The notes beneath the pieces were generated by a model. It saw only the letters and a program-made list of their open reading frames with translations, did not search any database and had not been told where the DNA came from. Below, piece after piece: positions 1 through 11,019 of a stretch of 64,000 nt of DNA. The position numbers and the translations under genes were made by a program. Within the stretch, counting starts at the first letter, position 1. Each line of letters starts with the position of its first letter. Source of the DNA: Phytophthora hibernalis (taxonomy: Eukaryota; Oomycota; Peronosporomycetes; Peronosporales; Peronosporaceae); contig JAAKBF010000035.1 of NCBI GenBank assembly GCA_012656075.1, forward strand, positions 620,001 to 684,000, in the 5' to 3' direction.

Positions 1-34
1 AAGCGAGCAGCAGCGACGCAGACAAAGAGAGATC

Positions 35-114
35 GACAGCTGTGAGACTTGAACTCACGCGGGTTACCCCAATAGATTTCGAGTCTATCGCCTTAATCGC
101 TCGGCCAAGCTGTC
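35..114 (-). tRNA. tRNA-Ser(CGA), array copy 1, A19 variant
   Basis: Read on the minus strand this is an 80-nt class II tRNA. It has a 7-bp acceptor stem (GACAGCT/AGCTGTC), a 3-bp D stem, a 5-bp anticodon stem around the loop CTCGAAA (anticodon CGA, reading UCG codons), a long variable arm with a GGG/CCC stem as expected for serine, and a T arm GTGAG-TTCAAGT-CTCAC. CCA is not encoded. This copy has A instead of G at D-loop position 19, which normally pairs with C56 and also lies at the end of the internal A box. No intron is seen. It could be functional or a fixed pseudogene variant. Confidence 0.8.
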
Positions 115-458
115 CTAGCATCGTCGACACACGCCCTACCAGCGTCGCAAACTTGCACGCTCCCTCCTGCACAAATGAAGCCTCGCGCGCCTCTCCTGCG
201 CGCTGCCGCCGCAGCACTATCGTCCTGGCCCATCGTACCGACACTTCACACGTCCACAGCGCGCATCTGGAAGCCAGGACAGCTCTCGCATGGTCCGTGT
301 CCGCGACGGTCGTCTAGCGAATGCTGACGTGAGAGCGCCAGCACCACTAGACCCACAGCCACAGGCCTGCTCTTGTGGACGTGTGCACGGCCGCACGGCC
401 TCCAAATCGACCCGAAACGAGCAAAAGCGAGCAGCAGCGACGCAGACAAAGAGAGATC

Positions 459-538
459 GACAGCTGTGAGACTTGAACTCACGCGGGTTACCCCAATAGA
501 TTTCGAGTCTATCGCCTTAACCGCTCGGCCAAGCTGTC
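459..538 (-). tRNA. tRNA-Ser(CGA), array copy 2, G19 canonical
   Basis: Same fold as copy 1, but with the canonical G18-G19 in the D loop and an intact A-box end. It is the only canonical copy in the left half of the visible array. Confidence 0.92.
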
Positions 539-882
539 CTAGCATCGTCGACACACGCCCTACCAGCGTCGCAAACTTGCACGCTCCCTCCTGCACAAAT
601 GAAGCCTCGCGCGCCTCTCCTGCGCGCTGCCGCCGCAGCACTATCGTCCTGGCCCATCGTACCGACACTTCACACGTCCACAGCGCGCATCTGGAAGCCA
701 GGACAGCTCTCGCATGGTCCGTGTCCGCGACGGTCGTCTAGCGAATGCTGACGTGAGAGCGCCAGCACCACTAGACCCACAGCCACAGGCCTGCTCTTGT
801 GGACGTGTGCACGGCCGCACGGCCTCCAAATCGACCCGAAACGAGCAAAAGCGAGCAGCAGCGACGCAGACAAAGAGAGATC

Positions 883-962
883 GACAGCTGTGAGACTTGA
901 ACTCACGCGGGTTACCCCAATAGATTTCGAGTCTATCGCCTTAATCGCTCGGCCAAGCTGTC
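883..962 (-). tRNA. tRNA-Ser(CGA), array copy 3, A19 variant
   Basis: First of twelve consecutive A19 copies at exact 424-bp spacing. Confidence 0.8.
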
Positions 963-1306
963 CTAGCATCGTCGACACACGCCCTACCAGCGTCGCAAAC
1001 TTGCACGCTCCCTCCTGCACAAATGAAGCCTCGCGCGCCTCTCCTGCGCGCTGCCGCCGCAGCACTATCGTCCTGGCCCATCGTACCGACACTTCACACG
1101 TCCACAGCGCGCATCTGGAAGCCAGGACAGCTCTCGCATGGTCCGTGTCCGCGACGGTCGTCTAGCGAATGCTGACGTGAGAGCGCCAGCACCACTAGAC
1201 CCACAGCCACAGGCCTGCTCTTGTGGACGTGTGCACGGCCGCACGGCCTCCAAATCGACCCGAAACGAGCAAAAGCGAGCAGCAGCGACGCAGACAAAGA
1301 GAGATC

Positions 1307-1386
1307 GACAGCTGTGAGACTTGAACTCACGCGGGTTACCCCAATAGATTTCGAGTCTATCGCCTTAATCGCTCGGCCAAGCTGTC
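1307..1386 (-). tRNA. tRNA-Ser(CGA), array copy 4, A19 variant
   Basis: Identical to copy 3; 424 bp further on. Confidence 0.8.
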
Positions 1387-1730
1387 CTAGCATCGTCGAC
1401 ACACGCCCTACCAGCGTCGCAAACTTGCACGCTCCCTCCTGCACAAATGAAGCCTCGCGCGCCTCTCCTGCGCGCTGCCGCCGCAGCACTATCGTCCTGG
1501 CCCATCGTACCGACACTTCACACGTCCACAGCGCGCATCTGGAAGCCAGGACAGCTCTCGCATGGTCCGTGTCCGCGACGGTCGTCTAGCGAATGCTGAC
1601 GTGAGAGCGCCAGCACCACTAGACCCACAGCCACAGGCCTGCTCTTGTGGACGTGTGCACGGCCGCACGGCCTCCAAATCGACCCGAAACGAGCAAAAGC
1701 GAGCAGCAGCGACGCAGACAAAGAGAGATC

Positions 1731-1810
1731 GACAGCTGTGAGACTTGAACTCACGCGGGTTACCCCAATAGATTTCGAGTCTATCGCCTTAATCGCTCGG
1801 CCAAGCTGTC
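1731..1810 (-). tRNA. tRNA-Ser(CGA), array copy 5, A19 variant
   Basis: Identical to copy 3, within the homogeneous core of the array. Confidence 0.8.
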
Positions 1811-2154
1811 CTAGCATCGTCGACACACGCCCTACCAGCGTCGCAAACTTGCACGCTCCCTCCTGCACAAATGAAGCCTCGCGCGCCTCTCCTGCGCGCT
1901 GCCGCCGCAGCACTATCGTCCTGGCCCATCGTACCGACACTTCACACGTCCACAGCGCGCATCTGGAAGCCAGGACAGCTCTCGCATGGTCCGTGTCCGC
2001 GACGGTCGTCTAGCGAATGCTGACGTGAGAGCGCCAGCACCACTAGACCCACAGCCACAGGCCTGCTCTTGTGGACGTGTGCACGGCCGCACGGCCTCCA
2101 AATCGACCCGAAACGAGCAAAAGCGAGCAGCAGCGACGCAGACAAAGAGAGATC

Positions 2155-2234
2155 GACAGCTGTGAGACTTGAACTCACGCGGGTTACCCCAATAGATTTC
2201 GAGTCTATCGCCTTAATCGCTCGGCCAAGCTGTC
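2155..2234 (-). tRNA. tRNA-Ser(CGA), array copy 6, A19 variant
   Basis: Identical to copy 3, within the homogeneous core of the array. Confidence 0.8.
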
Positions 2235-2578
2235 CTAGCATCGTCGACACACGCCCTACCAGCGTCGCAAACTTGCACGCTCCCTCCTGCACAAATGAAG
2301 CCTCGCGCGCCTCTCCTGCGCGCTGCCGCCGCAGCACTATCGTCCTGGCCCATCGTACCGACACTTCACACGTCCACAGCGCGCATCTGGAAGCCAGGAC
2401 AGCTCTCGCATGGTCCGTGTCCGCGACGGTCGTCTAGCGAATGCTGACGTGAGAGCGCCAGCACCACTAGACCCACAGCCACAGGCCTGCTCTTGTGGAC
2501 GTGTGCACGGCCGCACGGCCTCCAAATCGACCCGAAACGAGCAAAAGCGAGCAGCAGCGACGCAGACAAAGAGAGATC

Positions 2579-2658
2579 GACAGCTGTGAGACTTGAACTC
2601 ACGCGGGTTACCCCAATAGATTTCGAGTCTATCGCCTTAATCGCTCGGCCAAGCTGTC
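2579..2658 (-). tRNA. tRNA-Ser(CGA), array copy 7, A19 variant
   Basis: Identical to copy 3, within the homogeneous core of the array. Confidence 0.8.
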
Positions 2659-3002
2659 CTAGCATCGTCGACACACGCCCTACCAGCGTCGCAAACTTGC
2701 ACGCTCCCTCCTGCACAAATGAAGCCTCGCGCGCCTCTCCTGCGCGCTGCCGCCGCAGCACTATCGTCCTGGCCCATCGTACCGACACTTCACACGTCCA
2801 CAGCGCGCATCTGGAAGCCAGGACAGCTCTCGCATGGTCCGTGTCCGCGACGGTCGTCTAGCGAATGCTGACGTGAGAGCGCCAGCACCACTAGACCCAC
2901 AGCCACAGGCCTGCTCTTGTGGACGTGTGCACGGCCGCACGGCCTCCAAATCGACCCGAAACGAGCAAAAGCGAGCAGCAGCGACGCAGACAAAGAGAGA
3001 TC

Positions 3003-3082
3003 GACAGCTGTGAGACTTGAACTCACGCGGGTTACCCCAATAGATTTCGAGTCTATCGCCTTAATCGCTCGGCCAAGCTGTC
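3003..3082 (-). tRNA. tRNA-Ser(CGA), array copy 8, A19 variant
   Basis: Identical to copy 3, within the homogeneous core of the array. Confidence 0.8.
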
Positions 3083-3426
3083 CTAGCATCGTCGACACAC
3101 GCCCTACCAGCGTCGCAAACTTGCACGCTCCCTCCTGCACAAATGAAGCCTCGCGCGCCTCTCCTGCGCGCTGCCGCCGCAGCACTATCGTCCTGGCCCA
3201 TCGTACCGACACTTCACACGTCCACAGCGCGCATCTGGAAGCCAGGACAGCTCTCGCATGGTCCGTGTCCGCGACGGTCGTCTAGCGAATGCTGACGTGA
3301 GAGCGCCAGCACCACTAGACCCACAGCCACAGGCCTGCTCTTGTGGACGTGTGCACGGCCGCACGGCCTCCAAATCGACCCGAAACGAGCAAAAGCGAGC
3401 AGCAGCGACGCAGACAAAGAGAGATC

Positions 3427-3506
3427 GACAGCTGTGAGACTTGAACTCACGCGGGTTACCCCAATAGATTTCGAGTCTATCGCCTTAATCGCTCGGCCAA
3501 GCTGTC
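3427..3506 (-). tRNA. tRNA-Ser(CGA), array copy 9, A19 variant
   Basis: Identical to copy 3, within the homogeneous core of the array. Confidence 0.8.
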
Positions 3507-3850
3507 CTAGCATCGTCGACACACGCCCTACCAGCGTCGCAAACTTGCACGCTCCCTCCTGCACAAATGAAGCCTCGCGCGCCTCTCCTGCGCGCTGCCG
3601 CCGCAGCACTATCGTCCTGGCCCATCGTACCGACACTTCACACGTCCACAGCGCGCATCTGGAAGCCAGGACAGCTCTCGCATGGTCCGTGTCCGCGACG
3701 GTCGTCTAGCGAATGCTGACGTGAGAGCGCCAGCACCACTAGACCCACAGCCACAGGCCTGCTCTTGTGGACGTGTGCACGGCCGCACGGCCTCCAAATC
3801 GACCCGAAACGAGCAAAAGCGAGCAGCAGCGACGCAGACAAAGAGAGATC

Positions 3851-3930
3851 GACAGCTGTGAGACTTGAACTCACGCGGGTTACCCCAATAGATTTCGAGT
3901 CTATCGCCTTAATCGCTCGGCCAAGCTGTC
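3851..3930 (-). tRNA. tRNA-Ser(CGA), array copy 10, A19 variant
   Basis: Identical to copy 3, within the homogeneous core of the array. Confidence 0.8.
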
Positions 3931-4274
3931 CTAGCATCGTCGACACACGCCCTACCAGCGTCGCAAACTTGCACGCTCCCTCCTGCACAAATGAAGCCTC
4001 GCGCGCCTCTCCTGCGCGCTGCCGCCGCAGCACTATCGTCCTGGCCCATCGTACCGACACTTCACACGTCCACAGCGCGCATCTGGAAGCCAGGACAGCT
4101 CTCGCATGGTCCGTGTCCGCGACGGTCGTCTAGCGAATGCTGACGTGAGAGCGCCAGCACCACTAGACCCACAGCCACAGGCCTGCTCTTGTGGACGTGT
4201 GCACGGCCGCACGGCCTCCAAATCGACCCGAAACGAGCAAAAGCGAGCAGCAGCGACGCAGACAAAGAGAGATC

Positions 4275-4354
4275 GACAGCTGTGAGACTTGAACTCACGC
4301 GGGTTACCCCAATAGATTTCGAGTCTATCGCCTTAATCGCTCGGCCAAGCTGTC
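4275..4354 (-). tRNA. tRNA-Ser(CGA), array copy 11, A19 variant
   Basis: Identical to copy 3, within the homogeneous core of the array. Confidence 0.8.
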
Positions 4355-4698
4355 CTAGCATCGTCGACACACGCCCTACCAGCGTCGCAAACTTGCACGC
4401 TCCCTCCTGCACAAATGAAGCCTCGCGCGCCTCTCCTGCGCGCTGCCGCCGCAGCACTATCGTCCTGGCCCATCGTACCGACACTTCACACGTCCACAGC
4501 GCGCATCTGGAAGCCAGGACAGCTCTCGCATGGTCCGTGTCCGCGACGGTCGTCTAGCGAATGCTGACGTGAGAGCGCCAGCACCACTAGACCCACAGCC
4601 ACAGGCCTGCTCTTGTGGACGTGTGCACGGCCGCACGGCCTCCAAATCGACCCGAAACGAGCAAAAGCGAGCAGCAGCGACGCAGACAAAGAGAGATC

Positions 4699-4778
4699 GA
4701 CAGCTGTGAGACTTGAACTCACGCGGGTTACCCCAATAGATTTCGAGTCTATCGCCTTAATCGCTCGGCCAAGCTGTC
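4699..4778 (-). tRNA. tRNA-Ser(CGA), array copy 12, A19 variant
   Basis: Identical to copy 3, within the homogeneous core of the array. Confidence 0.8.
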
Positions 4779-5122
4779 CTAGCATCGTCGACACACGCCC
4801 TACCAGCGTCGCAAACTTGCACGCTCCCTCCTGCACAAATGAAGCCTCGCGCGCCTCTCCTGCGCGCTGCCGCCGCAGCACTATCGTCCTGGCCCATCGT
4901 ACCGACACTTCACACGTCCACAGCGCGCATCTGGAAGCCAGGACAGCTCTCGCATGGTCCGTGTCCGCGACGGTCGTCTAGCGAATGCTGACGTGAGAGC
5001 GCCAGCACCACTAGACCCACAGCCACAGGCCTGCTCTTGTGGACGTGTGCACGGCCGCACGGCCTCCAAATCGACCCGAAACGAGCAAAAGCGAGCAGCA
5101 GCGACGCAGACAAAGAGAGATC

Positions 5123-5202
5123 GACAGCTGTGAGACTTGAACTCACGCGGGTTACCCCAATAGATTTCGAGTCTATCGCCTTAATCGCTCGGCCAAGCTG
5201 TC
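5123..5202 (-). tRNA. tRNA-Ser(CGA), array copy 13, A19 variant
   Basis: Last copy of the homogeneous core; the spacer after it carries the first G to T variant, at 5469. Confidence 0.8.
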
Positions 5203-5546
5203 CTAGCATCGTCGACACACGCCCTACCAGCGTCGCAAACTTGCACGCTCCCTCCTGCACAAATGAAGCCTCGCGCGCCTCTCCTGCGCGCTGCCGCCGC
5301 AGCACTATCGTCCTGGCCCATCGTACCGACACTTCACACGTCCACAGCGCGCATCTGGAAGCCAGGACAGCTCTCGCATGGTCCGTGTCCGCGACGGTCG
5401 TCTAGCGAATGCTGACGTGAGAGCGCCAGCACCACTAGACCCACAGCCACAGGCCTGCTCTTGTGGACTTGTGCACGGCCGCACGGCCTCCAAATCGACC
5501 CGAAACGAGCAAAAGCGAGCAGCAGCGACGCAGACAAAGAGAGATC

Positions 5547-5626
5547 GACAGCTGTGAGACTTGAACTCACGCGGGTTACCCCAATAGATTTCGAGTCTAT
5601 CGCCTTAATCGCTCGGCCAAGCTGTC
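5547..5626 (-). tRNA. tRNA-Ser(CGA), array copy 14, A19 variant
   Basis: A19 copy at the edge of the variable right part of the array. Confidence 0.8.
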
Positions 5627-5968
5627 CTAGCATCGTCGACACACGCCCTACCAGCGTCGCAAACTTGCACGCTCCCTCCTGCACAAATGAAGCCTCGCGC
5701 GCCTCTCCTGCGCGCTGCCGCCGCAGCACTATCGTCCTGGCCCATCGTACCGACACTTCACACGTCCACAGCGCGCATCTGGAAGCCAGGACAGCTCTCG
5801 CATGGTCCGTGTCCGCGACGGTCGTCTAGCGAATGCTGACGTGAGAGCGCCAGCACCACTAGACCCACAGCCACAGGCCTGCTCTTGTGGACGTGCACGG
5901 CCGCACGGCCTCCAAATCGACCCGAAACGAGCAAAAGCGAGCAGCAGCGACGCAGACAAAGAGAGATC

Positions 5969-6048
5969 GACAGCTGTGAGACTTGAACTCACGCGGGTTA
6001 CCCCAATAGATTTCGAGTCTATCGCCTTAACCGCTCGGCCAAGCTGTC
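5969..6048 (-). tRNA. tRNA-Ser(CGA), array copy 15, G19 canonical
   Basis: Canonical D loop. Spacing from copy 14 is 422 bp because of a 2-bp spacer deletion near 5893. Confidence 0.92.
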
Positions 6049-6392
6049 CTAGCATCGTCGACACACGCCCTACCAGCGTCGCAAACTTGCACGCTCCCTC
6101 CTGCACAAATGAAGCCTCGCGCGCCTCTCCTGCGCGCTGCCGCCGCAGCACTATCGTCCTGGCCCATCGTACCGACACTTCACACGTCCACAGCGCGCAT
6201 CTGGAAGCCAGGACAGCTCTCGCATGGTCCGTGTCCGCGACGGTCGTCTAGCGAATGCTGACGTGAGAGCGCCAGCACCACTAGACCCACAGCCACAGGC
6301 CTCCTCTTGTGGACTTGTGCACGGCCGCACGGCCTCCAAATCGACCCGAAACGAGCAAAAGCGAGCAGCAGCGACGCAGACAAAGAGAGATC

Positions 6393-6472
6393 GACAGCTG
6401 TGAGACTTGAACTCACGCGGGTTACCCCAATAGATTTCGAGTCTATCGCCTTAACCGCTCGGCCAAGCTGTC
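6393..6472 (-). tRNA. tRNA-Ser(CGA), array copy 16, G19 canonical
   Basis: Canonical D loop; the upstream spacer has both the G to C (6303) and G to T variants. Confidence 0.92.
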
Positions 6473-6814
6473 CTAGCATCGTCGACACACGCCCTACCAG
6501 CGTCGCAAACTTGCACGCTCCCTCCTGCACAAATGAAGCCTCGCGCGCCTCTCCTGCGCGCTGCCGCCGCAGCACTATCGTCCTGGCCCATCGTACCGAC
6601 ACTTCACACGTCCACAGCGCGCATCTGGAAGCCAGGACAGCTCGCATGGTCCGTGTCCGCGACGGTCGTCTAGCGAATGCTGACGTGAGAGCGCCAGCAC
6701 CACTAGACCCACAGCCACAGGCCTGCTCTTGTGGACGTGTGCACGGCCGCACGGCCTCCAAATCGACCCGAAACGAGCAAAAGCGAGCAGCAGCGACGCA
6801 GACAAAGAGAGATC

Positions 6815-6894
6815 GACAGCTGTGAGACTTGAACTCACGCGGGTTACCCCAATAGATTTCGAGTCTATCGCCTTAACCGCTCGGCCAAGCTGTC
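6815..6894 (-). tRNA. tRNA-Ser(CGA), array copy 17, G19 canonical
   Basis: Canonical D loop; 2-bp spacer deletion near 6643. Confidence 0.92.
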
Positions 6895-7237
6895 CTAGCA
6901 TCGTCGACACACGCCCTACCAGCGTCGCAAACTTGCACGCTCCCTCCTGCACAATGAAGCCTCGCGCGCCTCTCCTGCGCGCTGCCGCCGCAGCACTATC
7001 GTCCTGGCCCATCGTACCGACACTTCACACGTCCACAGCGCGCATCTGGAAGCCAGGACAGCTCTCGCATGGTCCGTGTCCGCGACGGTCGTCTAGCGAA
7101 TGCTGACGTGAGAGCGCCAGCACCACTAGACCCACAGCCACAGGCCTGCTCTTGTGGACGTGTGCACGGCCGCACGGCCTCCAAATCGACCCGAAACGAG
7201 CAAAAGCGAGCAGCAGCGACGCAGACAAAGAGAGATC

Positions 7238-7317
7238 GACAGCTGTGAGACTTGAACTCACGCGGGTTACCCCAATAGATTTCGAGTCTATCGCCTTAAC
7301 CGCTCGGCCAAGCTGTC
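7238..7317 (-). tRNA. tRNA-Ser(CGA), array copy 18, G19 canonical
   Basis: Canonical D loop; 423 bp from copy 17. Confidence 0.92.
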
Positions 7318-7657
7318 CTAGCATCGTCGACACACGCCCTACCAGCGTCGCAAACTTGCTCCCTCCTGCACAAATGAAGCCTCGCGCGCCTCTCCTGCGC
7401 GCTGCCGCCGCAGCACTATCGTCCTGGCCCATCGTACCGACACTTCACACGTCCACAGCGCGCATCTGGAAGCCAGGACAGCTCTCGCATGGTCCGTGTC
7501 CGCGACGGTCGTCTAGCGAATGCTGACGTGAGAGCGCCAGCACCACTAGACCCACAGCCACAGGCCTGCTCTTGTGGACGTGTGCACGGCCGCACGGCCT
7601 CCAAATCGACCCGAAACGAGCAAAAGCGAGCAGCAGCGACGCAGACAAAGAGAGATC

Positions 7658-7737
7658 GACAGCTGTGAGACTTGAACTCACGCGGGTTACCCCAATAGAT
7701 TTCGAGTCTATCGCCTTAATCGCTCGGCCAAGCTGTC
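7658..7737 (-). tRNA. tRNA-Ser(CGA), array copy 19, A19 variant
   Basis: A19 copy; 420 bp from copy 18 because four bases are missing near 7360. Confidence 0.8.
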
Positions 7738-8082
7738 CTAGCATCGTCGACACACGCCCTACCAGCGTCGCAAACTTGCACGCTCCCTCCTGCACAAATG
7801 AAGCCTCGCGCGCCTCTCCTGCGCGCTGCCGCCGCAGCACTATCGTCCTGGCCCATCGTACCGACACTTCACACGTCCACAGCGCGCATCTGGAAGCCAG
7901 GACAGCTCTCGCATGGTCCGTGTCCGCGACGGTCGTCTAGCGAATGCTGACGTGAGAGCGCCAGCACCACTAGACCCACAGCCACAGGCCTGCTCTTGTG
8001 GACGTGTGCACGGCCGCACGGCCTCCAAATCGACCCGAAACGAGCAAAAGCGAGCAGCAGCGACGCAGACAAAAGAGAGATC

Positions 8083-8162
8083 GACAGCTGTGAGACTTGA
8101 ACTCACGCGGGTTACCCCAATAGATTTCGAGTCTATCGCCTTAACCGCTCGGCCAAGCTGTC
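8083..8162 (-). tRNA. tRNA-Ser(CGA), array copy 20, G19 canonical, T4 terminator
   Basis: Canonical D loop. One extra A at 8071-8074 gives a T4 run on the transcribed strand 9-12 nt past the tRNA 3' end, where most copies have only T3. Confidence 0.93.
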
Positions 8163-8507
8163 CTAGCATCGTCGACACACGCCCTACCAGCGTCGCAAAC
8201 TTGCACGCTCCCTCCTGCACAAATGAAGCCTCGCGCGCCTCTCCTGCGCGCTGCCGCCGCAGCACTATCGTCCTGGCCCATCGTACCGACACTTCACACG
8301 TCCACAGCGCGCATCTGGAAGCCAGGACAGCTCTCGCATGGTCCGTGTCCGCGACGGTCGTCTAGCGAATGCTGACGTGAGAGCGCCAGCACCACTAGAC
8401 CCACAGCCACAGGCCTGCTCTTGTGGACTTGTGCACGGCCGCACGGCCTCCAAATCGACCCGAAACGAGCAAAAGCGAGCAGCAGCGACGCAGACAAAAG
8501 AGAGATC

Positions 8508-8587
8508 GACAGCTGTGAGACTTGAACTCACGCGGGTTACCCCAATAGATTTCGAGTCTATCGCCTTAATCGCTCGGCCAAGCTGTC
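8508..8587 (-). tRNA. tRNA-Ser(CGA), array copy 21, A19 variant, T4 terminator
   Basis: A19 copy that carries the same extra A as copy 20, hence a close T4 run. Confidence 0.8.
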
Positions 8588-8899
8588 CTAGCATCGTCGA
8601 CACACGCCCTACCAGCGTCGCAAACTTGCACGCTCCCTCCTGCACAAATGAAGCCTCGCGCGCCTCTCCTGCGCGCTGCCGCCGCAGCACTATCGTCCTG
8701 GCCCATCGTACCGACACTTCACACGTCCACAGCGCGCATCTGGAAGCCAGGACAGCTCTCGCATGGTCCGTGTCCGCGACGGTCGTCTAGCGAATGCTGA
8801 CGTGAGAGCGCCAGCACCACTAGACCCACAGCCACAGGCCTGCTCTTGTGGACGTGTGCACGGCCGCACGGCCTCCAAATCGACCTGAAACGAGCAAAA

Positions 8900-8925
8900 G
8901 CGAGCAGCAACACACGCCCTACCAG
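8900..8925. repeat. Deletion scar: array unit that lost its tRNA
   Basis: Near 8910 the unit jumps from the sequence just downstream of the tRNA to the spacer just upstream of it. About 115 bp are removed, including the entire tRNA. The distance between copies 21 and 22 is 734 bp instead of about 849. A nearby C to T at 8886 is private to this unit. Confidence 0.85.
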
Positions 8926-9241
8926 CGTCGCAAACTTGCACGCTCCCTCCTGCACAAATGAAGCCTCGCGCGCCTCTCCTGCGCGCTGCCGCCGCAGCAC
9001 TATCGTCCTGGCCCATCGTACCGACACTTCACACGTCCACAGCGCGCATCTGGAAGCCAGGACAGCTCTCGCATGGTCCGTGTCCGCGACGGTCGTCTAG
9101 CGAATGCTGACGTGAGAGCGCCAGCACCACTAGACCCACAGCCACAGGCCTGCTCTTGTGGACGTGTGCACGGCCGCACGGCCTCCAAATCGACCCGAAA
9201 CGAGCAAAAGCGAGCAGCAGCGACGCAGACAAAGAGAGATC

Positions 9242-9321
9242 GACAGCTGTGAGACTTGAACTCACGCGGGTTACCCCAATAGATTTCGAGTCTATCGCCT
9301 TAACCGCTCGGCCAAGCTGTC
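9242..9321 (-). tRNA. tRNA-Ser(CGA), array copy 22, G19 canonical
   Basis: Canonical D loop; first copy to the right of the tRNA-less unit. Confidence 0.92.
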
Positions 9322-9665
9322 CTAGCATCGTCGACACACGCCCTACCAGCGTCGCAAACTTGCACGCTCCCTCCTGCACAAATGAAGCCTCGCGCGCCTC
9401 TCCTGCGCGCTGCCGCCGCAGCACTATCGTCCTGGCCCATCGTACCGACACTTCACACGTCCACAGCGCGCATCTGGAAGCCAGGACAGCTCTCGCATGG
9501 TCCGTGTCCGCGACGGTCGTCTAGCGAATGCTGACGTGAGAGCGCCAGCACCACTAGACCCACAGCCACAGGCCTGCTCTTGTGGACGTGTGCACGGCCG
9601 CACGGCCTCCAAATCGACCCGAAACGAGCAAAAGCGAGCAGCAGCGACGCAGACAAAGAGAGATC

Positions 9666-9745
9666 GACAGCTGTGAGACTTGAACTCACGCGGGTTACCC
9701 CAATAGATTTCGAGTCTATCGCCTTAACCGCTCGGCCAAGCTGTC
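9666..9745 (-). tRNA. tRNA-Ser(CGA), array copy 23, G19 canonical
   Basis: Canonical D loop; 424 bp from copy 22. Confidence 0.92.
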
Positions 9746-10090
9746 CTAGCATCGTCGACACACGCCCTACCAGCGTCGCAAACTTGCACGCTCCCTCCTG
9801 CACAAATGAAGCCTCGCGCGCCTCTCCTGCGCGCTGCCGCCGCAGCACTATCGTCCTGGCCCATCGTACCGACACTTCACACGTCCACAGCGCGCATCTG
9901 GAAGCCAGGACAGCTCTCGCATGGTCCGTGTCCGCGACGGTCGTCTAGCGAATGCTGACGTGAGAGCGCCAGCACCACTAGACCCACAGCCACAGGCCTG
10001 CTCTTGTGGACGTGTGCACGGCCGCACGGCCTCCAAATCGACCCGAAACGAGCAAAAGCGAGCAGCAGCGACGCAGACAAAAGAGAGATC

Positions 10091-10170
10091 GACAGCTGTG
10101 AGACTTGAACTCACGCGGGTTACCCCAATAGATTTCGAGTCTATCGCCTTAATCGCTCGGCCAAGCTGTC
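10091..10170 (-). tRNA. tRNA-Ser(CGA), array copy 24, A19 variant, T4 terminator
   Basis: A19 copy with the extra A that creates a T4 run close to the 3' end. Confidence 0.8.
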
Positions 10171-10515
10171 CTAGCATCGTCGACACACGCCCTACCAGCG
10201 TCGCAAACTTGCACGCTCCTCCTGCACAAATGAAGCCTCGCGCGCCTCTCCTGCGCGCTGCCGCCGCAGCACTATCGTCCTGGCCCATCGTACCGACACT
10301 TCACACGTCCACAGCGCGCATCTGGAAGCCAGGACAGCTCTCACGCATGGTCCGTGTCCGCGACGGTCGTCTAGCGAATGCTGACGTGAGAGCGCCAGCA
10401 CCACTAGACCCACAGCCACAGGCCTCCTCTTGTGGACTTGTGCACGGCCGCACGGCCTCCAAATCGACCCGAAACGAGCAAAAGCGAGCAGCAGCGACGC
10501 AGACAAAGAGAGATC

Positions 10516-10595
10516 GACAGCTGTGAGACTTGAACTCACGCGGGTTACCCCAATAGATTTCGAGTCTATCGCCTTAACCGCTCGGCCAAGCTGTC
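10516..10595 (-). tRNA. tRNA-Ser(CGA), array copy 25, G19 canonical
   Basis: Canonical D loop; the spacer on its left has both the G to C and G to T variants. Confidence 0.92.
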
Positions 10596-10939
10596 CTAGC
10601 ATCGTCGACACACGCCCTACCAGCGTCGCAAACTTGCACGCTCCCTCCTGCACAAATGAAGCCTCGCGCGCCTCTCCTGCGCGCTGCCGCCGCAGCACTA
10701 TCGTCCTGGCCCATCGTACCGACACTTCACACGTCCACAGCGCGCATCTGGAAGCCAGGACAGCTCTCGCATGGTCCGTGTCCGCGACGGTCGTCTAGCG
10801 AATGCTGACGTGAGAGCGCCAGCACCACTAGACCCACAGCCACAGGCCTCCTCTTGTGGACTTGTGCACGGCCGCACGGCCTCCAAATCGACCCGAAACG
10901 AGCAAAAGCGAGCAGCAGCGACGCAGACAAAGAGAGATC

Positions 10940-11019
10940 GACAGCTGTGAGACTTGAACTCACGCGGGTTACCCCAATAGATTTCGAGTCTATCGCCTTA
11001 ACCGCTCGGCCAAGCTGTC
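10940..11019 (-). tRNA. tRNA-Ser(CGA), array copy 26, G19 canonical (last copy)
   Basis: Canonical D loop. Only 84 bp of array spacer remain between this gene's 5' end and the retrotransposon junction, so its upstream context differs from that of all other copies. Confidence 0.92.
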
